Shown piece after piece: positions 53,061 through 61,759 of a stretch of DNA of 64,000 nt. Below the pieces are notes generated by a model. It searched no databases, was not told the DNA's origin, and worked only from the letters and a program-made list of their open reading frames with translations. How positions within the stretch are numbered: position 1 is the first letter of the stretch; each line of letters opens with the position of its first letter. Made by a program: the position numbers and the translations under genes. The stretch is from Nocardia rhamnosiphila NBRC 108938. Its GTDB lineage: Bacteria; Actinomycetota; Actinomycetes; Mycobacteriales; Mycobacteriaceae. The stretch covers positions 1 through 64,000 of the forward strand of contig NZ_JOAJ01000006.1 in the NCBI RefSeq assembly GCF_000720425.1, in the 5' to 3' direction.

Positions 53061-53402
53061 GCGGAATCACATCCTCACCGAAACCTGCGCGGGCCTTCTC
53101 AGACTATCGGTTGTTTCGCGCCGACCCGACTCGGACAGCCGGGGCCGGTGACCCCCGCGGTCGGACACAAAAGCCGAATACGCGGTGGACGAGGTCGTTC
53201 TCGGGTTTACTCGTCGGCACGGACGACGATGTCCTGTTGTGGCAGACCGGGTTGGAGGTCGGTTCTTGCGGGTGCTCGGGACGGACGATACCGAGACGGA
53301 GATCAGGGCGCGGTGTGGTGCGGCCCCCCGGCCGTGCGCGCCGGGGAAGCGACTACCGGGGTGGACGGGCGTCGCGTGTGCTTTCCGCCGCGGGAGCGGG
53401 CG
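53061..53402. other. Divergent intergenic region between espG and the PEP-domain gene
   Basis: 342 bases that should hold promoters for both directions. I find no clear promoter hexamers, palindrome or RNA. The PEP-domain frame is open back to 53148, but its ribosome site and family-like start are at 53403. Confidence 0.5.
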
Positions 53403-54920
53403 ATGGCGGGGGTGATCCGGGGCGCGGGTGAGCCGGTGGCGCCGGGGGAACCGCGGATCTGGGACGATGCCACCACCACCGAGGCCTTCCCCGGGGCCAC
53501 CGCGCCGCTGGTCTTCACCCTCGCCGCCGGAATCCACGGCCGGGTCTGCCGCGAATACGCGCGTTCGCTCGGTGTTCCGGCGGACCAGCTGGCGCAGACG
53601 GATGCGTGGACGCCCTATCTGCTGGGCAGTTTTCACGGGCGGGTCTATCTCGATCTGCTGCACTGGTATCGGCTTGCGGCGATCGCGCCAGGGCAACGAC
53701 TGAACCGGCGCGGACTGGAGGCGGTGCTGGGCGCGGCCGACCCGCTGCTCGACGAGATCGCGGAAACGCTGCGTCCCTTCACCTTCGAGTCGGGGGCGCG
53801 CCGGGTCCGCTCGCGGGCCCGCACGACCGCGGCCTTCGTGCACCGGGCGTTGCGGACGGAATCGATGATGCGGGAGTTCCGCACCGAGTTCGGCCGCGTC
53901 TGTGACCGTTACGAGGCGACGGACTACAGGCACGGGGAGCACGCCTACGCGGAATATCGGCGCCTGGACCGGGAACTGGTCCTGCTGTGGGGCCCCGTCA
54001 CGGTCCTGGACGCCCTCGCGCTGATCCTCACCGGCGCCGTGGTCGCGCTGACCGAGGCCTATCTGCCGGAGGCGCCCGCGTCGTTCCGGTACGTGGCGCT
54101 GCGGCCTCCCGCGGATATTGGATCACCCGGCGCATCGGAAACCCCGGCCGTCGGGGAGCCGGTCGTCACCGGAGAGGACCCGGACGCCTACCTCGACCGG
54201 ATGCTGAGCGGTCCGCGCCGATGGCTCTACGACCTGGTGCGGGTGCGCGCGGCACGCTGTGCCGCGCACCGGGACACCATCCGGTCGAGCCGGACCCGTG
54301 CGGCGGGTCTCGCCGAGGCCATGATCCGGGTGATGGCCGATGACCTCGCCGGGCGCGCGATCCTCCGCGAGTCCGCCGACATCCGGTATCTCACCGCCGG
54401 TGAACTGCGCGACTGTTACGACCGGGTGCCGATACCGGATCTGCAAGCCCGGATCGCGGCCCGCAAGGCCGCCCACGCCGCCGGCGAGCTCTCGGCTCCG
54501 GTACGTTTCAGTACCGAAGGACCGGATTTCTCGGATGGGGAACTGGCAGAACAGGGTTGGACGCCGCGTGCCCGGATCGCGGCGGCGCACGACGGCGAAG
54601 TGCTCACCGGAACCGCGTCCGCCGCGGGCGTGGCCGAGGGGGCCGCGGTGGTAGTGGACCGATCGGGCGATCCGGCCCCGGGGGTCCTGGTCACCGAGAG
54701 CGCCGATCCGCACTGGGTGGCGGCACTACCCTCGGCGTCGGCCCTGGTGATCGAACACGGTGGCCCGCTCACCGCGGTGGCGACCGTCGCCCGTGCGCTC
54801 GGTGTGCCCACGGTGGTCCGGGTGCCGGGATGTACCGCGAAACTGCGGACCGGTATGCGCCTGCGGGTGGATGGGTCCGCGGGCACGGTGACGGTGTTGT
54901 CCGGGGTGGGCCGGAGATGA
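53403..54920 (+). CDS. PEP-utilising-enzyme-like protein lacking the phosphohistidine
   Basis: 505 residues. The N-terminal part (WDDATTTEAFPGATAPLVFTL) and helical middle resemble the region that follows the ATP-grasp in PEP synthase and rifampin phosphotransferase relatives, but no ATP-grasp domain is present. The last 80 residues form the swivelling PEP-utilisers mobile domain (LVTESADPHWVAAL, VVDGSAGTV-type end). Its phospho-carrier motif, normally GG-x-L-S-H-x-A, here reads GGPLTAVA with Ala458 in place of the His. Classical phosphotransfer through this residue is therefore impossible. ATG 53403 has GGAG five bases ahead. An NDPK-like gene follows 10 bases after its stop. Confidence 0.8.
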   Translation: MAGVIRGAGEPVAPGEPRIWDDATTTEAFPGATAPLVFTLAAGIHGRVCREYARSLGVPADQLAQTDAWTPYLLGSFHGRVYLDLLHWYRLAAIAPGQRLNRRGLEAVLGAADPLLDEIAETLRPFTFESGARRVRSRARTTAAFVHRALRTESMMREFRTEFGRVCDRYEATDYRHGEHAYAEYRRLDRELVLLWGPVTVLDALALILTGAVVALTEAYLPEAPASFRYVALRPPADIGSPGASETPAVGEPVVTGEDPDAYLDRMLSGPRRWLYDLVRVRAARCAAHRDTIRSSRTRAAGLAEAMIRVMADDLAGRAILRESADIRYLTAGELRDCYDRVPIPDLQARIAARKAAHAAGELSAPVRFSTEGPDFSDGELAEQGWTPRARIAAAHDGEVLTGTASAAGVAEGAAVVVDRSGDPAPGVLVTESADPHWVAALPSASALVIEHGGPLTAVATVARALGVPTVVRVPGCTAKLRTGMRLRVDGSAGTVTVLSGVGRR

Positions 54921-54930
54921 GGTGGAACAG

Positions 54931-55890
54931 ATGACCGATCCGCAGACCGCGCGACCCGCCGCGCCGCCCCCGCCGGACCCGCTGGCGGCGCTGTTGTCGG
55001 CGCTCACCCCGGCCGAGGACAAGGCCGGCGCCTACCACGGCGATACCTATGTGCTCGAATGCGTCGATCAGCTGCGGCGGTTGCGGGTCGACCCCGCCGC
55101 GTTCGCGGCCCGCCATTCGTTGCTGCTGCTGGCGCCGGGCGCCATCGTCTCCCGGGCGGTGGATCCGACGCTGAAATGGCTGTCCGGCAACGGCTTCCGG
55201 GTGGTCGACGCGGCCGCGGTGCCGTTGAACCGGCATCTGGTGCGCGCCCTGTGGCGCTACAGCTGGAATACCGCCTCACCGGAGCGGCGCCGGCTCACCG
55301 ACCTGCTGGCCGGGATATCCGAGGCGCTGCTGCTGGTCGTCACCGGACCCGACGGTGAGCTACCGGCCCCGGTGCGGCTGGCCGAAGGCGCGGGGCCCGA
55401 CGATCCGGCGCAGCGCCGCCCGGGACAGTTGCGCTATCTGCTCGGACAGCGCAGCACAGTGCTCAACCCCGTGCACACCCCGGAAGACCCCGCCGATGTC
55501 GTGCGGGAACTGGCCATCTTCTTCCCCGAGACCCGCCGTGCCGAGGTGATCTCGCGGGCCTACACCGGCGCCGACAGCGCCGAGACCGCCCGGACCCTCG
55601 CCGATGCCCTCTACGCCCGGACGCCGTGCCGTTCTTTCGACAAGTCCGTCGCGCTCGATCGCCTCCTGCGCGATCTGGATCGGGCGGGCGCGCCCGCGCC
55701 GGCGGATTTCGATGCCGGGTCCGCGGGCGCCTGCGCCGCGATGCTGACCCGGGCGCTGGCGTCCGGGCTGGATATCGACCCGTGGTCGGCGGTCGTCCTG
55801 GGCGCGGAGGTGCTGCCGATGCGGGCCGACGCCGGACCACGGGCCCTGCGCCCGGTGACCGCGGCCGACTGGCGGGCCGGCGCGCGCTGA
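54931..55890 (+). CDS. NDP-kinase-like domain protein of unknown function
   Basis: 319 residues from ATG 54931 (GAGG eight bases ahead); GTG 54922 is an alternative. Residues 62-200 follow the NDP kinase fold: LLLLAPGAIVSR replaces [18 protein letters not shown] and ALWRY follow, then DPAQRRPGQLRYLLG and LNPVHTPEDPADVVRELAIFF for NxVHGSDSxExAxREIxxFF. The active His is kept (His182), while the ATP-contacting Lys of KPD is Ala and Gly after His is Thr. The last 120 residues are an unknown helical domain. Its proximity to the His-less PEP-domain gene suggests joint action. Confidence 0.75.
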   Translation: MTDPQTARPAAPPPPDPLAALLSALTPAEDKAGAYHGDTYVLECVDQLRRLRVDPAAFAARHSLLLLAPGAIVSRAVDPTLKWLSGNGFRVVDAAAVPLNRHLVRALWRYSWNTASPERRRLTDLLAGISEALLLVVTGPDGELPAPVRLAEGAGPDDPAQRRPGQLRYLLGQRSTVLNPVHTPEDPADVVRELAIFFPETRRAEVISRAYTGADSAETARTLADALYARTPCRSFDKSVALDRLLRDLDRAGAPAPADFDAGSAGACAAMLTRALASGLDIDPWSAVVLGAEVLPMRADAGPRALRPVTAADWRAGAR

Positions 55891-55946
55891 CCCCGGGGTG
55901 CCGACGAGCGTGTCACCGGTAATCGGCCACCTGCGAGAATTCGCGA

Positions 55947-57806
55947 ATGCACATCGCGATCGGCCTGGTTGTCCTGGTGGCCTCGGCGGCGGCCGTGGCG
56001 GCGCTGGCGCGCCGGGCCGGCATCTCCGAGCCCCTCGCCCTGACCGTGGCCGGGGTCGCCGCGTCGTATCTGCCGTTCGTCCCCGAGGTCCATCTGGAAC
56101 CGGAGGTGGTGCTGCTCGGCCTGCTGCCGCCGCTGCTGTATACGGCGGCGATACGTACCTCGCTGGTGGATTTCCGAGCAAATATCGGCGCGATCGCGCT
56201 GCTGTCGGTGGGCCTGGTCCTGTTCAGTACGTTCGCGGTGGCCGCGGTCGTCTGGTGGCTGCTGCCGGTGCCGTTCGCCGTGGCCGTGGCGCTGGGCGCG
56301 GTGGTGGCGCCGCCGGATGCCGTGGCCGCGACCGCGGTGGCGCGGCGGATCGGGATGCCGCGCCGGATCGTGTCCATTCTCGAAGCGGAGTCGCTGTTCA
56401 ACGACGCGACCGCACTGGTGGCATTGCGGACCGCGATCGCGGCGTCGGCGGGTGCGGTCTCGGTGTGGAACGCCGGCGGTGATTTCCTGCTCGCCGCCGG
56501 TGGCGGCGCGGTGGTGGGAATCGCGGTCGCGTACGCGCTCGCCCTGCTGCGCCGGCGGATCACGGACCCGGTCCTGGATACGACCCTGTCCTTCCTGGCG
56601 CCGTTTCTGGCCTATCTGCCGGCCGAGGAGATCCACGCCTCCGGCGTGATCGCCGTGGTGACCTGCGGGATGATCCTCGGGCACGGGGCACCGGTGTGGC
56701 AGAGCGCGGCCTCGCGTACCGCCGAACGCATCAACTGGGGCACCGTGCAGTTCATCCTGGAGAGCGCGGTGTTCCTCATCATCGGGCTGCAGGTGAACAC
56801 GATCGTCCGGGACGCCTGGGCGAGCGGGCTGGACCACGGCACCCTGATCGTCACGGCGATCGCGGTCCTGCTGGCGGTGATACTGGCGCGACCGGTCTGG
56901 ATCTTCGGCTATGCCCTCCTCGAGCGGGCCTTCGGGCGGTCGCCGGCGCCCGCGGCCCATTCGACCGTGGTCTCCTGGGCCGGGATGCGCGGGGTGGTGA
57001 CCCTGGCCGCCGTGCTGCTGCTGCCCGCGAACACTCCACAGCTGCCGGTATTGAAGCTGCTGGCACTGGTCGTTGTCGCGGGGACTCTGCTGCTCCAGGG
57101 CACCTCGCTGTCGTGGCTGGTCCGGCGGCTGCGGCTGCGTGGGCCGAGCCGTGCCGAGGACGCGCTGCAGAAGGCGAATCTGCTGACCCAGGCGTCCAAC
57201 GCGGGACTCGCCGCGCTGGACGCGGCGATCGGTCCGGACACCCCGGAGGAGGTCGTGCACTCGCTGCGCGACCGGGTCACCTGGCGGACCAATGCGGCCT
57301 GGGAGCGGCTGGGCCGGCCGGAATCCGAGCTGGCGACCCCCACCGCCGAATACCGCCGGTTGCGGTTGGAGATGTTGCGGGCCGAACGGGAGACGGTGCT
57401 GCGGGTCCGCGACTCGGGTGGGGTGGACTACGAGATCCTGCAGCATGTACTGGCCCGGCTGGACCTCGAGGAGTCCATGATCGACCGGTTCGACGAGGGC
57501 GACGAGGAGGAGCGGCCCGAGCCGCTGGCGGTCCCCGGCGGCGCGGCCGAGGACTGCGCGCATCTGCGGGCAGCCCCGCTGGTGTGCGAATCCGACGGGC
57601 CGGACGTATGCGCGCAGTGTGTGGCGGAGGGCCTGACATGGGTACATCTGCGCATGTGCCTGACCTGCGGGAATATCGGCTGCTGTGATTCCTCGCCGGG
57701 GAACCACGCGGCCGGGCACTACACCTCGACCGATCATCCGGTCATGCGCAGTGTGGAGCCCGGTGAGGCGTGGCGCTGGTGCTACGTCGACGAACTCCTG
57801 GGCTGA
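55947..57806 (+). CDS. Na+/H+ antiporter (CPA1) with C-terminal UBP-type zinc finger
   Basis: 619 residues. Residues 1-400 form about 12 transmembrane helices of the NhaP/CPA1 family with VVAPPDAVAATAVARR and EAESLFNDATALVA, which hold the ion-binding acidic residues. A cytosolic helical region follows to about 525. The last 85 residues form a UBP-type zinc finger (CAQC, CLTCGNIGCC, NHAAGHYTSTDHPVM, WRWCYVDE), a fold that binds ubiquitin tails in eukaryotes. It exports Na+ for H+ across the membrane; the finger may sense a protein terminus or only add structure. GAGAAT six bases before ATG 55947 may allow leaderless expression. Confidence 0.88.
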   Translation: MHIAIGLVVLVASAAAVAALARRAGISEPLALTVAGVAASYLPFVPEVHLEPEVVLLGLLPPLLYTAAIRTSLVDFRANIGAIALLSVGLVLFSTFAVAAVVWWLLPVPFAVAVALGAVVAPPDAVAATAVARRIGMPRRIVSILEAESLFNDATALVALRTAIAASAGAVSVWNAGGDFLLAAGGGAVVGIAVAYALALLRRRITDPVLDTTLSFLAPFLAYLPAEEIHASGVIAVVTCGMILGHGAPVWQSAASRTAERINWGTVQFILESAVFLIIGLQVNTIVRDAWASGLDHGTLIVTAIAVLLAVILARPVWIFGYALLERAFGRSPAPAAHSTVVSWAGMRGVVTLAAVLLLPANTPQLPVLKLLALVVVAGTLLLQGTSLSWLVRRLRLRGPSRAEDALQKANLLTQASNAGLAALDAAIGPDTPEEVVHSLRDRVTWRTNAAWERLGRPESELATPTAEYRRLRLEMLRAERETVLRVRDSGGVDYEILQHVLARLDLEESMIDRFDEGDEEERPEPLAVPGGAAEDCAHLRAAPLVCESDGPDVCAQCVAEGLTWVHLRMCLTCGNIGCCDSSPGNHAAGHYTSTDHPVMRSVEPGEAWRWCYVDELLG

Positions 57807-58015
57807 CCTGCGCGGCAGCCACCCGGTGGGCAGATCGGCACCGGCCCGTGGCCGCCGGACCCGGAGTCGCGGACGGTGCGCCCCGGAGCGTGCCGGTTCT
57901 CCGGGATGGTGCCGCGACCGTCGCCGAGGTGACCAGGGGCGATTCCGGTAGTCGCCGCCCGAGCCGGGGAGCGGGCGGCGGGTACGGCGGGCGGGCCGCT
58001 GTCGGTGGCCTGCGG

Positions 58016-58021
58016 CAGTAT
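58016..58021 (+). promoter_or_regulatory. Possible leaderless -10 box for recQ
   Basis: CAGTAT (A at position 2 and T at 6, as in TANNNT) ends seven bases before ATG 58029. There is no ribosome site before any of the candidate ATGs. Confidence 0.35.
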
Positions 58022-58028
58022 GGGCGCC

Positions 58029-60158
58029 ATGACGACAGCACCGGGCAGCACCATGGGCGGGGCCGGCGAAGTCGCCGGCGAACTACGGGAGCACGCGGAG
58101 GCGCTGCTGCGCGAGCTCGCCGGGCCGGGCGCCCGCTTGCGGGAGGACCAGTGGACCGCGATCGAAGCGCTCGTGGTCGGTAAACGACGGGCGCTGGTGG
58201 TGCAGCGCACCGGGTGGGGTAAATCCGCGGTCTACTTCATCGCGGCGAAACTGCTGCGCGCGCAGGGTCGCGGGCCCACCGTCATCGTCTCGCCGTTGCT
58301 GGCCCTGATGCGCAACCAGGTCGCCTCGGCCCAGCGGGCCGGAGTGGTCGCGGCGACGATCAACTCCGGCAATGTCACCGAATGGGACGAGATCCACCAG
58401 CAGGTGGCGGCCGGTTCGGTGGATGTACTGCTGGTCAGCCCCGAACGACTGAACAACCCCGATTTCCGGGACCAGGTACTGCCTCGGCTCGCCGCCGACG
58501 CCGGGCTCGTGGTGATCGATGAAGCGCACTGCGTCTCCGACTGGGGCCACGATTTCCGCCCGGACTACCGCCGCATCCGTACGCTGATCGCCGACCTCGG
58601 CGCCGACGTACCGGTTCTGGCCACCACCGCCACGGCCAACGACCGGGTGGTGACCGATGTGGCCGGGCAGATCGGCACCGACACCCTGGTCCTGCGCGGG
58701 GACCTCGACCGTGAGTCGCTGCACCTGTCGGTGGTCCGTTTCGACGACGCGGTGGAACGCACCGCCTGGCTCAGCGGTCGGCTGGACCGGTTGCCGGGTT
58801 CCGGGATCGTATACACCCTGACCGTGGCCGGCGCCCACGACCTCGCCGATGTGCTGAACTCCCACGGCCACAAGGTCGCCGCCTACACCGGCCAGACCGA
58901 CCCCACCGAACGGGAAGCTCTCGAGGCCGCTCTGCTGAACAACGAGGTCAAGGCGCTTATCGCCACCTCCGCGCTGGGTATGGGCTTCGATAAGCCCGAT
59001 CTGGGTTTCGTGGTTCACGTGGGTGCGCCGTCCTCGCCGATCTCCTACTACCAGCAGGTCGGCCGCGCCGGGCGCGCGACCGAACGCGCCGAGGTGATCC
59101 TGCTGCCCGGTCCCGAGGACACCCGCATCTGGAACTACTTCGCCTCGGTCGCCTTTCCCCGCGAACAGGTGGTCCGGTCCGTCCTCGAAGCGCTGGACCG
59201 GGAGCGGCCGCAGTCCACCGCCGCCCTGGAACCGCTGGTCGAACTGAACCGCTCCCGGCTCGACATGGTGCTGAAGGTGCTCGATGTGGACGGTGCGGTC
59301 CGCCGGGTACGTGGCGGCTGGCTCGGCACCGGCGAGCCCTGGACCTACGACGCCGACCGGTACGAACGGCTCGAGGCGGCCCGCACGGCCGAACAGCAGG
59401 CCATGCTCGACTACCAGAGCACCACCGGCTGCCGGATGGAATTCCTGCGCCGCCAGCTCGACGACCCGGCGCTCCTGGCCGCCGCACCGGGTACCGGCGC
59501 CTGTGGCCGCTGCGACAACTGCACCGGCGAGTATCGCGAGACCACCGTCGACACCGAGGCGGTGGCCGCCACCCGGGCCCGGCTCGACCGGCCCGGTATC
59601 GATCTCGCGCCACGTAAACAGTGGCCGACCGGGATGGCGAAACTGGGGGTGTCGCTGTCCGGCAAGATCGCCGAGGGCGCCGAGACCGGACGAGTGCTGG
59701 GCCGGCTGAATTCGCTGGGCTGGGGCCGGCGGCTGCGCCCGATCCTCGACGGTCCCGACGGCCCGGTTCCCGACGAGGTGGTCGACGCGTGCGTTCCGGT
59801 ACTGCGGGAATGGGACTGGGCCGTCCGGCCCACCGCGGTACTGGCCCTGGAGTCCGAGACGCATCCGGTGCTCACCGGATCGCTGGCCGAACGCCTCGCC
59901 GGGATCGGCCGGCTGCGTAACCTGGGTACGCTGCGCATCCGTCCGGACCGGCCACCTGTCTCCGCCGTCAACTCGGCCCACCGGGTCGCCGCCCTGTACG
60001 ACGGGTGGGAGGTTCCCGACCTCGGGGCGGCGGACGGTCCGATCCTGCTGGTGGACGCCCTCACCGACACCGGCTGGACGTTCACCGTCGCGGCGTGGGC
60101 GCTACGCCGGGCGGGCGCCCCGGCGGTTCTTCCGTTCGCCCTGGCGACCCCGGCCTGA
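58029..60158 (+). CDS. recQ: RecQ family DNA helicase with phosphoribosyltransferase-like tail
   Basis: 709 residues. Superfamily 2 motifs are present: QRTGWGKS (59-66), SPLLALMRNQV, DEAH (164-167), and in the second RecA lobe IATSALGMGFDKPDLGFVVHVGAP and QQVGRAGRA. The RecQ zinc region with CGRCDNC lies near 495-501. The last 130 residues resemble a phosphoribosyltransferase core (ILLVDALTDTGWTFTVAAW), as in some actinobacterial RecQ-like proteins. It unwinds DNA in repair and recombination. ATG 58029 was chosen among several in-frame ATGs (58020, 58053) because of the CAGTAT box. The 3' end overlaps the convergent Pr6Pr gene by 77 bases. Confidence 0.9.
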   Translation: MTTAPGSTMGGAGEVAGELREHAEALLRELAGPGARLREDQWTAIEALVVGKRRALVVQRTGWGKSAVYFIAAKLLRAQGRGPTVIVSPLLALMRNQVASAQRAGVVAATINSGNVTEWDEIHQQVAAGSVDVLLVSPERLNNPDFRDQVLPRLAADAGLVVIDEAHCVSDWGHDFRPDYRRIRTLIADLGADVPVLATTATANDRVVTDVAGQIGTDTLVLRGDLDRESLHLSVVRFDDAVERTAWLSGRLDRLPGSGIVYTLTVAGAHDLADVLNSHGHKVAAYTGQTDPTEREALEAALLNNEVKALIATSALGMGFDKPDLGFVVHVGAPSSPISYYQQVGRAGRATERAEVILLPGPEDTRIWNYFASVAFPREQVVRSVLEALDRERPQSTAALEPLVELNRSRLDMVLKVLDVDGAVRRVRGGWLGTGEPWTYDADRYERLEAARTAEQQAMLDYQSTTGCRMEFLRRQLDDPALLAAAPGTGACGRCDNCTGEYRETTVDTEAVAATRARLDRPGIDLAPRKQWPTGMAKLGVSLSGKIAEGAETGRVLGRLNSLGWGRRLRPILDGPDGPVPDEVVDACVPVLREWDWAVRPTAVLALESETHPVLTGSLAERLAGIGRLRNLGTLRIRPDRPPVSAVNSAHRVAALYDGWEVPDLGAADGPILLVDALTDTGWTFTVAAWALRRAGAPAVLPFALATPA

Positions 60159-60876
60159 CCGGCGCGGCCGAGGCGGCCGCCGACCTGTTTCGCCCCCTGA
60201 CTGTGGGCAGTCGGTCGAGCAGGGCGAACAGGCCGATGAGGACTATCGCCAGGACGACCACCAGAAGCGTGTTGGTCACCGCCGTCGCGTATCCCTTCCG
60301 CACGACGTCGAGGAACGGATACGGGTACCAGTCCGTCACGGCGCCGTGGGCGAAGGTGTAACCGATCCAGGCGACCGGCCAGATCAGCGCGGCGGCGATC
60401 GTGCGCCGGTCGATCCGGGGCCGGGGCCCGAACAGCAGCCAGGCGGCCAGGCCGGCCCAGGGGGCGAGGTAGTGGAAGCCGAAATTCGCCCACCACGCCG
60501 CGCCGGTGAGATGTACTTCGTCCGCGAGTACCAGGGCGAAGACCAGGCCGGTGATCACGACCCCCAGCAGGGAATCCAGCCGCAGCACCCGCCAGAGCGG
60601 CCCGTCCCGTACCGGATTCGAGGCCAATCCCGCCGATGTCACCAGCAGGAACAGGTTGCTCTGGATGGTGAAATAGCTGAATAGGCGGACCAGTCCGGTC
60701 CCGATACCGGCGTCCGGTTCCGCGCGACCCGAGTTCGCGTCCGGGCCGCCGGTGAACAGCAGCGCCAGCTGGGTCACCAATGCGGCCGCGATCACCAGCG
60801 CGATCGCGAGATGACAGGCCCTGGCGGCGAAATCGGCCGCGGCGGCCCGCTCGGCCGGCCGAATATGCGCGTTCAC
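60082..60876 (-). CDS. Pr6Pr family membrane protein
   Basis: 264 residues from GTG 60876 (AGGATGGG upstream; the frame is open to 60999). Six hydrophobic segments match the Pr6Pr family: one at 17-40, SYFTIQSNLFLLVTSAGL, SLLGVVITGLVFALVLA, HYLAPWAGLAAWLLF, AALIWPVAWIGYTF and TLLVVVLAIVLIGLFALL. Conserved WYPYPFLDV lies between the last two. The function is unknown. The final 25 residues are Pro/Arg-rich and are antisense to the recQ tail, so the true C-terminus carries sequence that evolved under two reading frames. Confidence 0.8.
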   Translation of the reverse strand: MNAHIRPAERAAAADFAARACHLAIALVIAAALVTQLALLFTGGPDANSGRAEPDAGIGTGLVRLFSYFTIQSNLFLLVTSAGLASNPVRDGPLWRVLRLDSLLGVVITGLVFALVLADEVHLTGAAWWANFGFHYLAPWAGLAAWLLFGPRPRIDRRTIAAALIWPVAWIGYTFAHGAVTDWYPYPFLDVVRKGYATAVTNTLLVVVLAIVLIGLFALLDRLPTVRGRNRSAAASAAPVRPGSPGRTEEPPGRPPGVAPTPRR

Positions 60877-60955
60877 ACCGGCCCATCCTGCCGTCGCCGA
60901 CCGCGCTCGTGACAGCGACACGCGACAGCGGATGCGTAACCGGGCCCGGGTGCGG

Positions 60956-60961
60956 CAGGAT
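60956..60961 (+). promoter_or_regulatory. Possible leaderless -10 box for the lyase gene
   Basis: CAGGAT ends seven bases before GTG 60969, with A and T at the key positions of TANNNT. No ribosome site is present at the start. Confidence 0.35.
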
Positions 60962-60968
60962 CTGTGCG

Positions 60969-61721
60969 GTGACCACATTGCCCGAGAAGGCCGCCGCATT
61001 CCTCGAACTCCATCGCCCCGGTGACCCGGTGATCCTGCCCACGGTGTGGGATGCCTGGTCGGCGGATCTCGTCCAGCAGGCCGGTTTCCCGGCGCTCACG
61101 GTCGGCAGCCATCCGCTCGCCGATTCGCTCGGCAAATCCGATCACGAGGGCATGGCCTTCACCGATGTGCTCGGCCGCGTCCGGGAGATCACCTCCGCGG
61201 TGGACGTGCCGGTCTCGGTCGATCTCGAATCCGGATACGGTGTCGAGCCGGCGGCGCTCATCGATGGGTTGTTGCAGGCCGGTGCGGTCGGCTTCAACCT
61301 GGAGGACACCGTGCACAAGGAAGGCGGGCGGCTGCGCGAACCGCAGGAGCACGCCGATCTCGTGGGCCGGTTGCGGCAGGCGGCCGACGACAGCGGGGTG
61401 CACGTCGTCGTGAACGCCCGCACCGATCTGCTGCTCGCCCCCTCCGGTGATCCCGCCGAACTCGTCGGCCCGGCGATCGAACGGTTGCGGCTGGCGGCCG
61501 CGGCCGGGGCCGACGTGCTGTATCCGGTCGGCCGCTACGGGCCGGATGTGCTGGCCCGGCTGTGCGCCGAATTGCCGTTGCCGGTCAACGCGGTCACCGT
61601 GCCGGAGCAGGGGGACAAGGCCTACTTCGCGGAAGCCGGGGCGGCGCGCGTGAGCTTCGGGCCGTTCCTGCAGGCCGCGCTCGCGGTGGAGGCGAAACGA
61701 CTGCTGGAACCCTGGAAATAA
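60969..61721 (+). CDS. Isocitrate lyase/PEP mutase superfamily protein
   Basis: 250 residues of the PEP mutase/isocitrate lyase TIM-barrel family: PTVWDAWSADLVQQAGFPAL at the start, SVDLESGYG holding metal-binding Asp/Glu, FNLEDTVHKEGG and VVNARTDLLL. The KKCGH loop of isocitrate lyase is absent and GKSDHEG stands in the gating-loop region, so true glyoxylate-cycle activity is unlikely. Relatives cleave 2-methylisocitrate, oxaloacetate or carboxy-PEP, or act on phosphonates. The substrate cannot be assigned. It is divergent from the Pr6Pr gene, whose start is 92 bases away. Confidence 0.85.
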   Translation: MTTLPEKAAAFLELHRPGDPVILPTVWDAWSADLVQQAGFPALTVGSHPLADSLGKSDHEGMAFTDVLGRVREITSAVDVPVSVDLESGYGVEPAALIDGLLQAGAVGFNLEDTVHKEGGRLREPQEHADLVGRLRQAADDSGVHVVVNARTDLLLAPSGDPAELVGPAIERLRLAAAAGADVLYPVGRYGPDVLARLCAELPLPVNAVTVPEQGDKAYFAEAGAARVSFGPFLQAALAVEAKRLLEPWK

Positions 61722-61732
61722 CTCCCCGGCGG

Positions 61733-61759
61733 TGAACGGCGCGGGGCCCGGGCCGTTCA
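61733..61759. terminator. Hairpin shared by two convergent genes
   Basis: TGAACGGC (61733-61740) pairs with GCCGTTCA (61752-61759), 8 bp with an 11-base GC-rich loop. The right arm contains the stop codon of the ligD-type gene. No T-run follows in either direction. Confidence 0.5.
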
